Positions 19,789 through 30,094 are shown, counted from the first letter of the stretch. The stretch: DNA of 64,000 bases from an uncultured Pelagibacteraceae bacterium (GCA_902516465.1 CABXZD010000002.1:171001-235000); one strand, 5' to 3'. A program made the numbers and translations. Notes: a model not told the origin generated them from the letters alone.

Positions 19789-20818
19789 AAAAATCCTAAA
19801 GTCTGTTAAAGCCAAGGGATTTAAATATATTGAATTACCCTCAGTAATTGAAACTAATCATATTGTTCAAAGATCTGGTGAAAATTTTAGAAAATTTATT
19901 TTTTCATTTATTGATCAAAATGGGAATGAGCTATGTTTACGTCCAGATTTAACAATAGTTTCTTGCCTAAGATATTTAGAAAGTAACTTAAGAGGTAAAG
20001 AAAAAATATTTTATAGTGGTCAAGCCTATAGGAAATCTCAAAATAGAAAAGACTCTATAATTAGAAATCAAATTGGATTTGAAATCATTGGTTCTAAAGA
20101 TGAAAAAAATGATGATAAAGAAATTATTAACACTTCTTTAAATTCTTTAAAAAATTTAAAATATACCTCGGGCACTTTAACATTAGGAAATGTTGAAATA
20201 TTTAAACTTTTAATATCTAAACTGGATATTCCAATTAGATGGAAATTAAGATTATCAAGACATTTTTGGAGAGAAGACTATTTTAATGATTTATTAAAAA
20301 GGTTGGAAACAAACTCTGATGTTGATCCAACTATAGTTGAGATAGATAAAAAACGTTATCTAAAAATGCTCAAAGATGACAAGAACTCAATCGTTGCTGA
20401 AAGATCAATTGAAGAAATTTTAAAGCGTTTTGATAAAAAGATAAAAGATCCAAGACGTACGAGTAAAGGAAGAAATGTATCAAAAATTATTAAAGAGTTT
20501 TTAAAGATTAAATGTCCAATCAATAAAGCAGCAGATGTATTAAACAAATTCTTTAAGAAATATCAAATAAACTTAGTGGTAGATCAAAGATACTTTCCAA
20601 CCTCGGTTAACAGAACTTCAAAACTAAATGTAGTTTTTTCAACCTCATTTGGAAGACAACTTGAATATTACACAGGTATGGTTTTTAAAATTGATATCAA
20701 ATTAAATAATAAGATTAAAAATATAATTAATGGTGGAAGGTATGATCAATTAATTTCTGACCTTGGATCTAAAAAACAAATATCGGCGGTAGGGGCTGCT
20801 TTAAATTTAAATTATTAA
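19766..20818 (+). CDS. hisZ: ATP phosphoribosyltransferase regulatory subunit
   Basis: HisRS-like core (LCLRPDLTIVSCLRYLE, FYSGQAYR) lacking anticodon-binding part; between hisS and hisG. Confidence 0.88.
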   Translation: MKSKNLSEKILKSVKAKGFKYIELPSVIETNHIVQRSGENFRKFIFSFIDQNGNELCLRPDLTIVSCLRYLESNLRGKEKIFYSGQAYRKSQNRKDSIIRNQIGFEIIGSKDEKNDDKEIINTSLNSLKNLKYTSGTLTLGNVEIFKLLISKLDIPIRWKLRLSRHFWREDYFNDLLKRLETNSDVDPTIVEIDKKRYLKMLKDDKNSIVAERSIEEILKRFDKKIKDPRRTSKGRNVSKIIKEFLKIKCPINKAADVLNKFFKKYQINLVVDQRYFPTSVNRTSKLNVVFSTSFGRQLEYYTGMVFKIDIKLNNKIKNIINGGRYDQLISDLGSKKQISAVGAALNLNY

Positions 20819-20819
20819 A

Positions 20820-21506
20820 ATGAAAAATATAATCAATATAGGAATTCCAAGTAAAGGCAGGCTTAGAAAAGACGTTTTAAACATTTTTAAAAAGAAAAAT
20901 TTAAAACTAGTTTCTGAAAGAGGTGAGAGGGACTTAATTGGTTCTATTAAAAATAAATCAAACATTAAAATTCTTTATTTGCATGCAAGAGAAATTATTC
21001 AAAGACTAGGAGATGGTTCTTTAGATATAGGTTTTTCAGGCTTTGATTTACTTAAAGAAGGAGAAATTAATATCCAAAAAAAAATTAACTTAGTCAAAAA
21101 GTATGAGTTTGGAAAAGCAACTCTAGTTGTTGCTATTCCAGATCCGTGGATTGATGTGCAAACAGTAGCTGATTTGGAAGAAATTGCTTTTGAATTTAGA
21201 GATAAAAAGAAAAAAAAATTAAGAGTTGCAACCAAGTATCCAAACTTAACTAAAGAATTTTTATTCTCAAAGGGTGTAACACAATTTCAATTAGTTGAAA
21301 GTTTGGGCGCTACCGAGGCCTATCCTTTTATAGGTTCTGCAAATTTGATTACTGATATCAGTTCCACTGGTGAGACTATAAAAAGTAATAATCTACGTAT
21401 TTTAAAAGATGGTGAGATTTTAAAATCACAAGCATGTATTTTTACTTCAAAGAAAAACTTTAAAAAAAAAGGTTTAAAAGCTTTAGTTAAATTACTTACC
21501 AAATAA
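20820..21506 (+). CDS. hisG: ATP phosphoribosyltransferase catalytic subunit (short form)
   Basis: GIPSKGRLRKDV, DIGFSGFDLL, VATKYPNLTKEF. Confidence 0.94.
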   Translation: MKNIINIGIPSKGRLRKDVLNIFKKKNLKLVSERGERDLIGSIKNKSNIKILYLHAREIIQRLGDGSLDIGFSGFDLLKEGEINIQKKINLVKKYEFGKATLVVAIPDPWIDVQTVADLEEIAFEFRDKKKKKLRVATKYPNLTKEFLFSKGVTQFQLVESLGATEAYPFIGSANLITDISSTGETIKSNNLRILKDGEILKSQACIFTSKKNFKKKGLKALVKLLTK

Positions 21507-21623
21507 TTTATCTTTGAAATAAATAAGGATTATTTTGATAATATCTAAATTTCTAAATATAGCGTAAAGAGCTATCAAAATGGCTATTATAAATATAATT
21601 TTCAAAATAAAATATAATTCCAT
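21492..21623 (-). CDS. Possible 43-aa single-TM protein, not in ORF track
   Basis: Reverse strand ATG at 21623: MELYFILKIIFIIAILIALYAIFRNLDIIKIILIYFKDKLFGK*. Confidence 0.45.
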   Translation of the reverse strand: MELYFILKIIFIIAILIALYAIFRNLDIIKIILIYFKDKLFGK

Positions 21624-21653
21624 TAAAAACCATTATAATACAAGTTACGAATC

Positions 21654-22745
21654 ATGGACACAATTTTATTAATTATTTTAGTTTCTTTGTTAGGCACAAC
21701 ATTAGCTATTTTGTATTTGAATATCAGATCTAAACCCAAGTCAGAAAGTAAAGAGTCGGAAGAAATAGCCAACTTAAAAACTGAAATAGTTACATTAAAA
21801 GATACATTAAATAATACTATCAATACTTCACTTGGTACCATGTCGACTTCCTTCAATGCATTATCAACTGGGGTTACAAAAGATATGACTGAAGCTTTAA
21901 CAAAAGTTGATGAGAAGGTTGGTAATTTTAATCAACAGGTACAATTACTAAATCAAAGCCAGGAGGGTATTACTAAAATTTTAGCAGGTGTTAAAAAATA
22001 TGGAACCTTAGCAGAGTATTCTCTTGATGCTCTAATTAAAGATTTATTGCCTGCATCTCAATTCATGACAAATGTTAAAATGAAAGAAGATACGAGTGAA
22101 AATGTAGAATTTGCAATTAAACTTCAAGGAGATGTTCTAGTTCCAGTAGACTCTCATTTTCCTGTAGAAAAATTTAAAGCAATTACAGATGCATATGAAG
22201 CTGATAATAAAAAAGAAGTAGCAGATGCAAGGACAAAACTAGCTAGTGCATTTAAAGCTAAAGCTAAAAATGTAATGGAAAAATATATTGTACCACCTAA
22301 ATCAACAGATTTTGCAATAGTGTACGCTCCAACAGAAAGTCTTTATAAAGAATTAACTGAATATCAAGATCCAAGTACTAAAGAATTGTTAACTCAAGAA
22401 TTAATGAAAAAATATAAAATTGTGATTTGTGGCCCTAATACTCTTTCAGCTTATTTACAATCTTTACATATGGGATTTCAATCATTGAAAGTACAAAAAG
22501 GAGCTACGGAAATATACAATCATCTTAAAACTATCACTACTAGATTTGGAAAACATTTTGATAATATTATCATTCTAAGAAAGAAATTAGAGGAAGCCAT
22601 GATTGTGGTAGATAAATTTGGAACAGACGCAAGATCAATCAGTAGAACTTTAGAAAATATAAAAGATCCCGAGCAGGTTGAGAAAGCTGTTCAAACAGAA
22701 AATGTAGAAAAATTTGTTGAAAGAAATAAACTACACAAAAATTAA
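21654..22745 (+). CDS. rmuC: DNA recombination protein RmuC
   Basis: N-terminal TM helix plus coiled coil; PVDSHFPVEKF, KYIVPPKSTDFAIVYAPTESLY, ICGPNTLSAYLQSLHMGFQ. Confidence 0.92.
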   Translation: MDTILLIILVSLLGTTLAILYLNIRSKPKSESKESEEIANLKTEIVTLKDTLNNTINTSLGTMSTSFNALSTGVTKDMTEALTKVDEKVGNFNQQVQLLNQSQEGITKILAGVKKYGTLAEYSLDALIKDLLPASQFMTNVKMKEDTSENVEFAIKLQGDVLVPVDSHFPVEKFKAITDAYEADNKKEVADARTKLASAFKAKAKNVMEKYIVPPKSTDFAIVYAPTESLYKELTEYQDPSTKELLTQELMKKYKIVICGPNTLSAYLQSLHMGFQSLKVQKGATEIYNHLKTITTRFGKHFDNIIILRKKLEEAMIVVDKFGTDARSISRTLENIKDPEQVEKAVQTENVEKFVERNKLHKN

Positions 22746-22782
22746 TTTCTTTTTTCCTTTAATACCGATTATAAGAAGTCTC

Positions 22783-23469
22783 ATGCAGTGGAATAATAAA
22801 TTTATTTATCCTAAATCTATAAGATCAATCATCCAAGGCTCTAGACACTATGCTGTAAATAAGGAAAATCTTCCTTCAGTAACAACAATATTGAGAGCAA
22901 CAGAGTCTGAAGAAAAAAAAGCTAAATTGGCAGCATGGAAAGAAAGAGTTGGTTACAAGCAAGCAGAAATTATTTCAAGAGAAGCAACAACTCGTGGTAG
23001 TTATATGCACAACTATTTAGAAAAATTTTTACTTGGAAAATTAAATATGGATTTACTTGGAGATAATACCCGTGAAAAAAAGATGGCAGACCAAATAATT
23101 GAAAACGGGTTAAGAAATAAATTAAATGAGATATGGGGATGTGAAGCGACTTTATATTATCCAGGTAAATATGCTGGTTCAGCAGATTGTGTTGGTATAT
23201 ATGAAAACAAACAAACTATTATTGATTTTAAGAACAGTGCTAAACCCAAAAAAGATGAATGGATTGATGACTACTATTTACAATGTGCAGCATATTCATT
23301 AGCTCATAATAAAGTCTATGGTTCAAACATTTCACAAGCAGCAATCTTATTATGTACTAAAGATAATATTTTTCAAAGATTTATAATTGGCGGAGAAAGA
23401 TTAATAAGCTATCAAAACCAATTTATGGAAAAAGTAGAACAATTTTATTCACAAAGGATAAAAAATTGA
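22783..23469 (+). CDS. PD-(D/E)XK exonuclease, MGME1-like (ORF track start 22714 probably too far upstream)
   Basis: GSYMHNYLE, YAGSADCVGIYENKQTIIDFKNSAKPKK, YLQCAAYSLAHN. Confidence 0.7.
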   Translation: MQWNNKFIYPKSIRSIIQGSRHYAVNKENLPSVTTILRATESEEKKAKLAAWKERVGYKQAEIISREATTRGSYMHNYLEKFLLGKLNMDLLGDNTREKKMADQIIENGLRNKLNEIWGCEATLYYPGKYAGSADCVGIYENKQTIIDFKNSAKPKKDEWIDDYYLQCAAYSLAHNKVYGSNISQAAILLCTKDNIFQRFIIGGERLISYQNQFMEKVEQFYSQRIKN

Positions 23470-24914
23470 ATTACGTAATTTGGGATATTGAAACAGATTC
23501 AGCGCAACTAGATTGGGCCACTATGATTGAAATTGGTGCAATCTTCTTAGACGAAAATTTTAATGAAAAAGAGAGATATACTGCAAGATGTAGGATGCCT
23601 CAAGATAGAGTTCCATCCGCAACTGCACTGTGCATTAATAAATCAAATGTTGATTTGATTACCAAAGGTAATTTAAGCCATTATCAAATGATTGCTCAAG
23701 TAGAAAAAAAATTTCGAGAATGGTCACCTGCAACATTCATGGGATTCTCGAGTGTAGGGTTTGATGATGAAATTCTTAGGAGAGAGTTTTTTAAATCATT
23801 ACGAAAACCTTATCTTATCAATACAGAGGGCAACGCGAGACATGATGCCTTAAATATGATCAAAGCTGCATTTGCTATAGATGAAAATGTTTTAAAAACA
23901 GAGCTTAATCCTAAAGGAAATAAATCAATGAAATTAGAGTCTCTTGCGAGATTAAATGGATTTGACTCAAAACACGCGCATTCCGCTTTATTTGATACAG
24001 AATTAACTGTAAAAGTTTTAGGTTTATTAAAAGATAAACAGCCTGATTTATGGCACGAATATCTAAAGACAAAAAGCAAAGTTGTAGTTGAAAACCTAAT
24101 CAAACAAGAAAAAATGTTTACAATAAATGAAAACTTTTTTGGTAAAAATTATTTGTTTTTAGTTGCTCCATTACATCCCAATTCGTGGATGCATCCAATT
24201 TATAAATGGGGACAAGTAGTAAATTTATCAGCAAATATAGAAGAACTCCAAAAACTTAATTATCAAGATTTAAAAAAAGAAATGAAAAAATCACCTCGTT
24301 TTTATAAAACAATAAAATCTAATAAAGCTCCCATAATTTTAGACAAAAATTTAAGTTTAAAGGTAGATCCGTATAAAAAAATTGGAATTAATTTATTAAA
24401 TAAAAGAGCAGAGTTAATGAAGTCTAATGAAAAATTTTCTCAAGATATTTGTAATATCTTGAAAGAAGTTGCAGAAGAAAAATTTGAAACAGCTTCGCAA
24501 GAAGATGTTGAACCTGAGGAGACAATTTATTCAGGAGGATTTGATACCTTTAATAAAGATGTTCCATTATTTGATAAATTTCACTCTTTAGATTGGAAAG
24601 ATAGATTGAACTTATTGGATAAATTTAAAGATGATAGACTAATAACTTTTGGCCATAGTTTAATGTACAACGAGGCTCCTGAAATTCTACCAAAAGATAT
24701 TTATAAAAAGATAAAAAGAAAAATTGCATCTAGAATTTTAAGCACCAATAAGGAAAAATGGTGGACTGTTTCAGCTTTTTATTCAGAGTGTGATGAAATC
24801 AGAGAAAATGAGGATAAAATGTTTTCATTCAAAACTGTAGATGAAAAACTTAAATTTTTGGATGGAATTAACGATTATGTGATGAATTTGGAGCAAAAAT
24901 ATTTAGATGCATAA
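23466..24914 (+). CDS. sbcB: Exodeoxyribonuclease I
   Basis: DEDDh exonuclease: IWDIETDSAQLDWATMIEIGAIFLD, GFSSVGFDDEILR, HSALFDTELT. Confidence 0.88.
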   Translation: MNYVIWDIETDSAQLDWATMIEIGAIFLDENFNEKERYTARCRMPQDRVPSATALCINKSNVDLITKGNLSHYQMIAQVEKKFREWSPATFMGFSSVGFDDEILRREFFKSLRKPYLINTEGNARHDALNMIKAAFAIDENVLKTELNPKGNKSMKLESLARLNGFDSKHAHSALFDTELTVKVLGLLKDKQPDLWHEYLKTKSKVVVENLIKQEKMFTINENFFGKNYLFLVAPLHPNSWMHPIYKWGQVVNLSANIEELQKLNYQDLKKEMKKSPRFYKTIKSNKAPIILDKNLSLKVDPYKKIGINLLNKRAELMKSNEKFSQDICNILKEVAEEKFETASQEDVEPEETIYSGGFDTFNKDVPLFDKFHSLDWKDRLNLLDKFKDDRLITFGHSLMYNEAPEILPKDIYKKIKRKIASRILSTNKEKWWTVSAFYSECDEIRENEDKMFSFKTVDEKLKFLDGINDYVMNLEQKYLDA

Positions 24915-24983
24915 TTTTATAAGTTTAAAAAAGTTTTTTTTGACCATTGAAAATTACTCTGAATCAATTATATCAAAACACAT

Positions 24984-25301
24984 ATGATGAATGATTTCAA
25001 AGATGAAGATTTTGATAGTAAGATAAAGAACGAAGATGTTTCAGTTGTACAATTCTCAGCATCTTGGTGCATGCCTTGCAAGAATCTAATTCCTATAATG
25101 AATAAGTTTTCAGATGAATATAAAGATAAGGCAAACTTTTATTATGCAGATATTGAAGAAGGTGGGATAAATACTGGAAGTGCAGCGGGAATTAGAGGTG
25201 TGCCGACTGTAATTATTTACAAAAAAGGAATTGAAATTTCAAGAAAGGTTGGTGGCGTTCCCGAGAGCAATATGAAAGAATTTTTAGAAGAAAATATTTA
25301 A
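24984..25301 (+). CDS. Thioredoxin-like protein with WCMPC active site
   Basis: VVQFSASWCMPCKNLIPIM, GVPTVIIYKKG. Confidence 0.92.
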   Translation: MMNDFKDEDFDSKIKNEDVSVVQFSASWCMPCKNLIPIMNKFSDEYKDKANFYYADIEEGGINTGSAAGIRGVPTVIIYKKGIEISRKVGGVPESNMKEFLEENI

Positions 25302-26563
25302 TTTAAATTTAAGACCTCAGCACATAGATATAAAGATCCAGTGATCAATAATAAATCTCCATCAGCTATTGGCACCGATTTAATTGCCTTCTCAATAGTT
25401 GGTTGATATTGGACATTAGGTATACTTTTAAATTTTTTTTTTAATTCTTCTCCAGTGATTGAATTAGCTTGATTAGGTATATTTGTTGTAGTTATTGAAG
25501 AAATATCTTTCAAATAACTAATATATTTTTCATGTTCCTTGTTTGCCATCATACCTATTATTATATGTTTTTTACAATCTAAACTTTTAAGATAATTATT
25601 TAATACTCTCGCTCCATCCTCGTTATGATCTCCGGAAATCAAAAACAAATTATTTTTAACTAATTTTTTTAATTTTCCAGAATTAATTTCTTGAAGTCTT
25701 GCTAAATTGTTAATCTTTTGTATTCCTCTTTTGATGTGTTCATCTTTAATACCCAAATTTAGAATCCTAAGGGTTGCTATAGCTGTTGAGATATTTTCAA
25801 GTTGAAATTGACCTCGAACATTTGGGTTTGGTAATTTTAATCCACCAAGCTTATCCTTAAAATAAAAAAAATTATCTTCTCTCTTTGAGTAAGAAAAATG
25901 TTCATTGTAAAAAAATTTATGTGATCGATTTTTATCAATATTTTTTTTAATAGAGTCCATTGTGCTTTTTTTATTTTGGTTCGCCACAATAATATTTGAA
26001 TTTAAAAGAGATGAGGTCTTTTCTAATATAATTTTTTCAATAGTCTTTTCATTTTCAGGTAACCAGTCTAAATGATCTTTACTAATAGAAGTAACAATGC
26101 TAGCTAAGTTTTTTTTTAATATATTAGTAGCGTCAAATCTAAAAAATAACCCAGCCTCGATTAGATTAATATTCTTTGGATACTCTGCAGCTTTATAAAA
26201 ATAACATGCTGTTAAAATCTCAAAAAAGGTAATTGGTAAATTGTCATTTATTTTTTCTACGGTTTCAAAAAGGTCTGCTAACTCATCATCTTTTAATTCT
26301 TGATTGTTAAAAATAAATCTTTCATTTATTTTTTGTATGTGGGGGCTGGTATAAACATTACATTTAATATTTGCTTCTTTTAAAATTGAATAGCATGCTT
26401 GAATAGTTGAATTTTTCCCATTTGTGCCAACTACATTTATAGCTTTAATCTTATTTTGTGGATTTCCAAGTTTTTTGCAAAGAATTAAAACTCGATCAAG
26501 GCTAAGATCAATTTCCTTAGGATGCAACTTGTGAAAGCGACTGAGAATTTTCTGTAATTTCAT
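25298..26563 (-). CDS. folC: Folylpolyglutamate/dihydrofolate synthase
   Basis: NVVGTNGKNST, LHPKEIDLSLDRV; downstream of accD. Confidence 0.93.
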   Translation of the reverse strand: MKLQKILSRFHKLHPKEIDLSLDRVLILCKKLGNPQNKIKAINVVGTNGKNSTIQACYSILKEANIKCNVYTSPHIQKINERFIFNNQELKDDELADLFETVEKINDNLPITFFEILTACYFYKAAEYPKNINLIEAGLFFRFDATNILKKNLASIVTSISKDHLDWLPENEKTIEKIILEKTSSLLNSNIIVANQNKKSTMDSIKKNIDKNRSHKFFYNEHFSYSKREDNFFYFKDKLGGLKLPNPNVRGQFQLENISTAIATLRILNLGIKDEHIKRGIQKINNLARLQEINSGKLKKLVKNNLFLISGDHNEDGARVLNNYLKSLDCKKHIIIGMMANKEHEKYISYLKDISSITTTNIPNQANSITGEELKKKFKSIPNVQYQPTIEKAIKSVPIADGDLLLITGSLYLCAEVLNLN

Positions 26564-27446
26564 TTTCTTCAGTGCTTATAGCAGAATTTTTCTTTAACAA
26601 TATTGATAATAAAGTTCCAATTTTTTCAGCAAGATTTTTTCTCTCAATAATTATGTCTACAAAACCAGTTTTTTCAACATATTCACTTTTCTGAAAATCC
26701 TCAGGAAGCTCCTCTTTGACCGTGCCCTGAATTACTCTTGCACCAGCAAAAGCGATTAGGGCTCCTGGTTCAGCAATATGAATGTCACCTAGCATAGCAT
26801 ATGAGGCAGTAATACCACCTGCAGTTGGATCTGTAATACATACCAAGTAAGGAAGATTATGATTCTTAAGTTCATTAATTGCAAGAGTTGTTCTAGTCAT
26901 TTGAGATAATGAAATTAAACTTTCCATCATCCTCATTCCACCACCAGCACTAATGCATAAAAATGGAGTTTTATTTTCGATAGCATGTTGAATACCATAT
27001 AAAAAAGCTTCTCCTTCGGCAGCAGCCATTGAAGCTCCTAAAAAATCGAAGTCGGACGCCACAGCAGTAATTTTGATATTGTTAATTGATCCACTTACCA
27101 CCATCATTCCACAATCCATTCCAGTTTTTTTTCTTGCACTCTTCAATCTATCTTTATACGGTTTTGAGTCAGTCCATTTCAAAGGATCGTCTTTTGGAAC
27201 AGGTGTTTTAAAAATCTCATAATTATTTTTTCCAAATAAAATATCAAATCTTTGTCTTGGTTTTATGCGATGATGTTTATTGCAGTCGGGACATACCCAA
27301 AGGTTTTCCTCTAAATCCTTTTTTAAGATTGGTCCTTTACAACAAGATGTCCAATCACTATTAGCTATATCTTCTTTTGAGGCTCTTTTATGTATAGCAG
27401 TTTTAATTTTCTCACCTGCTTTTATAATTTTAGTAATCCAATTCAT
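26517..27446 (-). CDS. accD: Acetyl-CoA carboxylase carboxyltransferase subunit beta
   Basis: CC..CP.C zinc motif, CISAGGGMRMMESLISLSQM, TDPTAGGITASYAMLGDIHIAEPGALIAFAGARVI. Confidence 0.97.
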   Translation of the reverse strand: MNWITKIIKAGEKIKTAIHKRASKEDIANSDWTSCCKGPILKKDLEENLWVCPDCNKHHRIKPRQRFDILFGKNNYEIFKTPVPKDDPLKWTDSKPYKDRLKSARKKTGMDCGMMVVSGSINNIKITAVASDFDFLGASMAAAEGEAFLYGIQHAIENKTPFLCISAGGGMRMMESLISLSQMTRTTLAINELKNHNLPYLVCITDPTAGGITASYAMLGDIHIAEPGALIAFAGARVIQGTVKEELPEDFQKSEYVEKTGFVDIIIERKNLAEKIGTLLSILLKKNSAISTEENEITENSQSLSQVAS

Positions 27447-28246
27447 TTAATTTTATTTTTTAATCTCTTTACTACATTAGTAACATTTGTGACAACATTT
27501 TGTCTCTTTTTAATTGATCTTGTAATTTCTTTGCAAATAGCACTTCCAACAACTAATCCATCGGCTTTTTTTAATAATTTTATTGTTTTTTGTGTTATAC
27601 CGAATCCAATTACCACATTCTTTGATTTATTTTGATTTTTAATATTTTGGTATTCCTGAATTATTTTTTTTGGAGAAACTTTTAGTTTTCCTCCAGTAGT
27701 GGATAACATACTTATGTAGTAAATCATATCATGAGAGTCATTAATAATTTTTTTTTGTCTTATTTTTGAAGTTGTAGGTGAAATAAGCTGAATAAAACTA
27801 ATTTTATTTTTTTTACATTTTGATGCAAAAATTTTATTTTCTGGATAAGGTAAATCAACTACTATCAGACCATCAACTTTTGATTTCTTGCATTTTGTAA
27901 TAAATTTATTTTCGTTATATTGGTAGATCATATTATAATAGCCCATTAATATGACTGGCTTATTTTTTCTTAATTTTTTAAATTTACTTACAATAGAAAA
28001 TACATCATTTATTTTAATTCCATTTTTTATCGCTCTATAAGCACTTGTTTGAATTTGACCTCCATCTGCAATTGGAGTGTTATGTGGAAATCCCAGCTCA
28101 CAAATATCTGCATATTTTGAAATTGATTTTAAAATTTCTAATGATTTTTTTTTGGTGCTGTCACCCGCCACAGTGTAAGTAAGAAGAGCCGGTCTATTCT
28201 CTCTTTTCGATATTATAAAAGATTGGTTAATTAAAGAATTGTTCAT
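27443..28246 (-). CDS. trpA: Tryptophan synthase alpha subunit
   Basis: ELGFPHNTPIADGGQIQ, GLIVVDLPYPE, GFGITQK. Confidence 0.96.
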   Translation of the reverse strand: MNNSLINQSFIISKRENRPALLTYTVAGDSTKKKSLEILKSISKYADICELGFPHNTPIADGGQIQTSAYRAIKNGIKINDVFSIVSKFKKLRKNKPVILMGYYNMIYQYNENKFITKCKKSKVDGLIVVDLPYPENKIFASKCKKNKISFIQLISPTTSKIRQKKIINDSHDMIYYISMLSTTGGKLKVSPKKIIQEYQNIKNQNKSKNVVIGFGITQKTIKLLKKADGLVVGSAICKEITRSIKKRQNVVTNVTNVVKRLKNKIK

Positions 28247-29478
28247 TAATATTTACCTAATCTTTGTCTCAAAATATCTCTATCTTTTTTGGCATCACCA
28301 CAAGAATTAACAACTAAAATTGTATCCTTACTTAATTTTGGCGCAATTTTTATGGCTTCAGCAAAAGCATGACATGGTTCTAAACTTGGATTAAGTTTTT
28401 CAAATTTTGTTACCATCTTGAACGCATCCAAGGCTTCCTCGTCTGTTGCGTAAGTATATTTAGCTCTTTTAGTATCTTTTAAAAAACAATGGATAGGACT
28501 AACTCCAGGATAATCTAATCCAGCACTAATAGACTCAGTTTCATGGATCTGACCCTCATTATTTTGACAAACATAAGAAGCTGCACCATGTAAAATTCCA
28601 ATTTTAGCATTTCTACTTAAAGGAGCAGCATGTAATTTTGATTTTTTTGGACCACCAGCTTCTACCCCTATTAATTCAATTTGTTTTTTATCATAATTAA
28701 TAAATTCACTCCAAAAGCCATAGGCTGAACTTCCACCCCCAACACAGTTGATAAGTTTTAATTTTTTTGGAATTTTTTTAAATTCTTTTTTTATTTGACT
28801 TTTAAGCTCTCTTGAGATTTGGGCAGTTGACCATCCACAGATTTTAACAAAAATATTTGGACCGACAGTCGACCCTACACACATATGGGTATTATCGCAG
28901 TTCGAAACCCAATATCTCATACATTCACTCACCGCATCAACTAAAGTTTGGCTTCCAGAATATACCGGAATAATTTCTGCACCATTTTTTCTCATTGCAT
29001 CACAATTTGGTTTTTGTCTTTTAATATCTTTTGCCCCCATAAAAATTTTACATTTTAAACCAAATTTTTTTGCTGCCATACTGAGCATCTTTCCTGCATA
29101 TCCAGCACCAGTATCGCCTACAATAAATTTTTTCCCCATTGCTTTACAAATTAAGGCGTGAACAGTTGCATTATATATTTTATGAGCTCCACCATTTGCC
29201 TCAGAAACAACCTTGGCCCAAATCTGGCCCCCACCCAAATGATTAGACAAATTATCTAATTTGATAAATGACGTAGGAGATCCTACGTAATTTTTAAAAT
29301 AAAAGTCTCTCTTTGTTAAAAATTTTTTGTTCTTTCTTAGTTTTTGAAATTCTTTTGTTAGATCTTCTACAGGTTTTTTAAGAGTTTCAGGAATAAAACT
29401 TCCACCAAATTTCCCTCCCCAAAATCCATATCGATCGTGCTGATCGATCAATGGGATATTTTTTTTAAGTTTCATCAT
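28246..29478 (-). CDS. trpB: Tryptophan synthase beta subunit
   Basis: NGGAHKIYNATVHALICKAMGKKFIVGDTGAGYAGKMLSMAA, CVGGGSSAYGFWSEFI. Confidence 0.92.
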   Translation of the reverse strand: MMKLKKNIPLIDQHDRYGFWGGKFGGSFIPETLKKPVEDLTKEFQKLRKNKKFLTKRDFYFKNYVGSPTSFIKLDNLSNHLGGGQIWAKVVSEANGGAHKIYNATVHALICKAMGKKFIVGDTGAGYAGKMLSMAAKKFGLKCKIFMGAKDIKRQKPNCDAMRKNGAEIIPVYSGSQTLVDAVSECMRYWVSNCDNTHMCVGSTVGPNIFVKICGWSTAQISRELKSQIKKEFKKIPKKLKLINCVGGGSSAYGFWSEFINYDKKQIELIGVEAGGPKKSKLHAAPLSRNAKIGILHGAASYVCQNNEGQIHETESISAGLDYPGVSPIHCFLKDTKRAKYTYATDEEALDAFKMVTKFEKLNPSLEPCHAFAEAIKIAPKLSKDTILVVNSCGDAKKDRDILRQRLGKY

Positions 29479-30094
29479 TTAAATTTTTTAATTTATTCAA
29501 GAAAATTTCTATTTTGGAAACATCTTTTAATCCAGAAGTTTCTAATCCTCCAGATATATCAATAATATCAGCTATTTTTTTGTAATTTTCAAGATCATCA
29601 TCAACCTGAATATTCCCTGCCAACATTACATCTTTATCAATTTTTATATTTTCAATCAATCTGTGATCGAATGACATACTTTTCTCATACCCTTTACTAT
29701 CAAATAGATAAATATCAGTCACATCTTTGTATAAATTATGATTTTTTAGATCTTCAAAATCTTTTATTGTAAAAACAGTTATAATCTTTTTTTTATACTT
29801 ATTTTTTATCGATTTAATTTTATCAACACTACAGTCGTAAAGTTGATAATAGTCAAAAGGTAAATCTTTAATTTCTTCTAGGATATCATTTTTTGGATTT
29901 ACTAGGACCGCGACGTATAAAGTTTTTTTTTTATTAATTTTAAAAAGTTCTTTGAGTTTTTTTATTTCAATATATCTTCTTGATTTTGGGTAATTTACAA
30001 TAAAGCCTACAAAATTTGGAGGATTTTTGTGATTAACAATATAATTTAATATTTTAAGGTCAGAGACACCGCAGATTTTTGATTTTAGGATCAT
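29465..30094 (-). CDS. trpF: Phosphoribosylanthranilate isomerase
   Basis: KICGVSDLKIL start, FVGFIVNYPKSRRYI, DISGGLETSGLKDVSKI; upstream of trpB. Confidence 0.9.
   Translation of the reverse strand: MILKSKICGVSDLKILNYIVNHKNPPNFVGFIVNYPKSRRYIEIKKLKELFKINKKKTLYVAVLVNPKNDILEEIKDLPFDYYQLYDCSVDKIKSIKNKYKKKIITVFTIKDFEDLKNHNLYKDVTDIYLFDSKGYEKSMSFDHRLIENIKIDKDVMLAGNIQVDDDLENYKKIADIIDISGGLETSGLKDVSKIEIFLNKLKNLNDET

Noticed and set aside
23810-24103. Minus-strand 97-aa ORF opposite sbcB
   Set aside because: Antisense shadow ORF with no family resemblance
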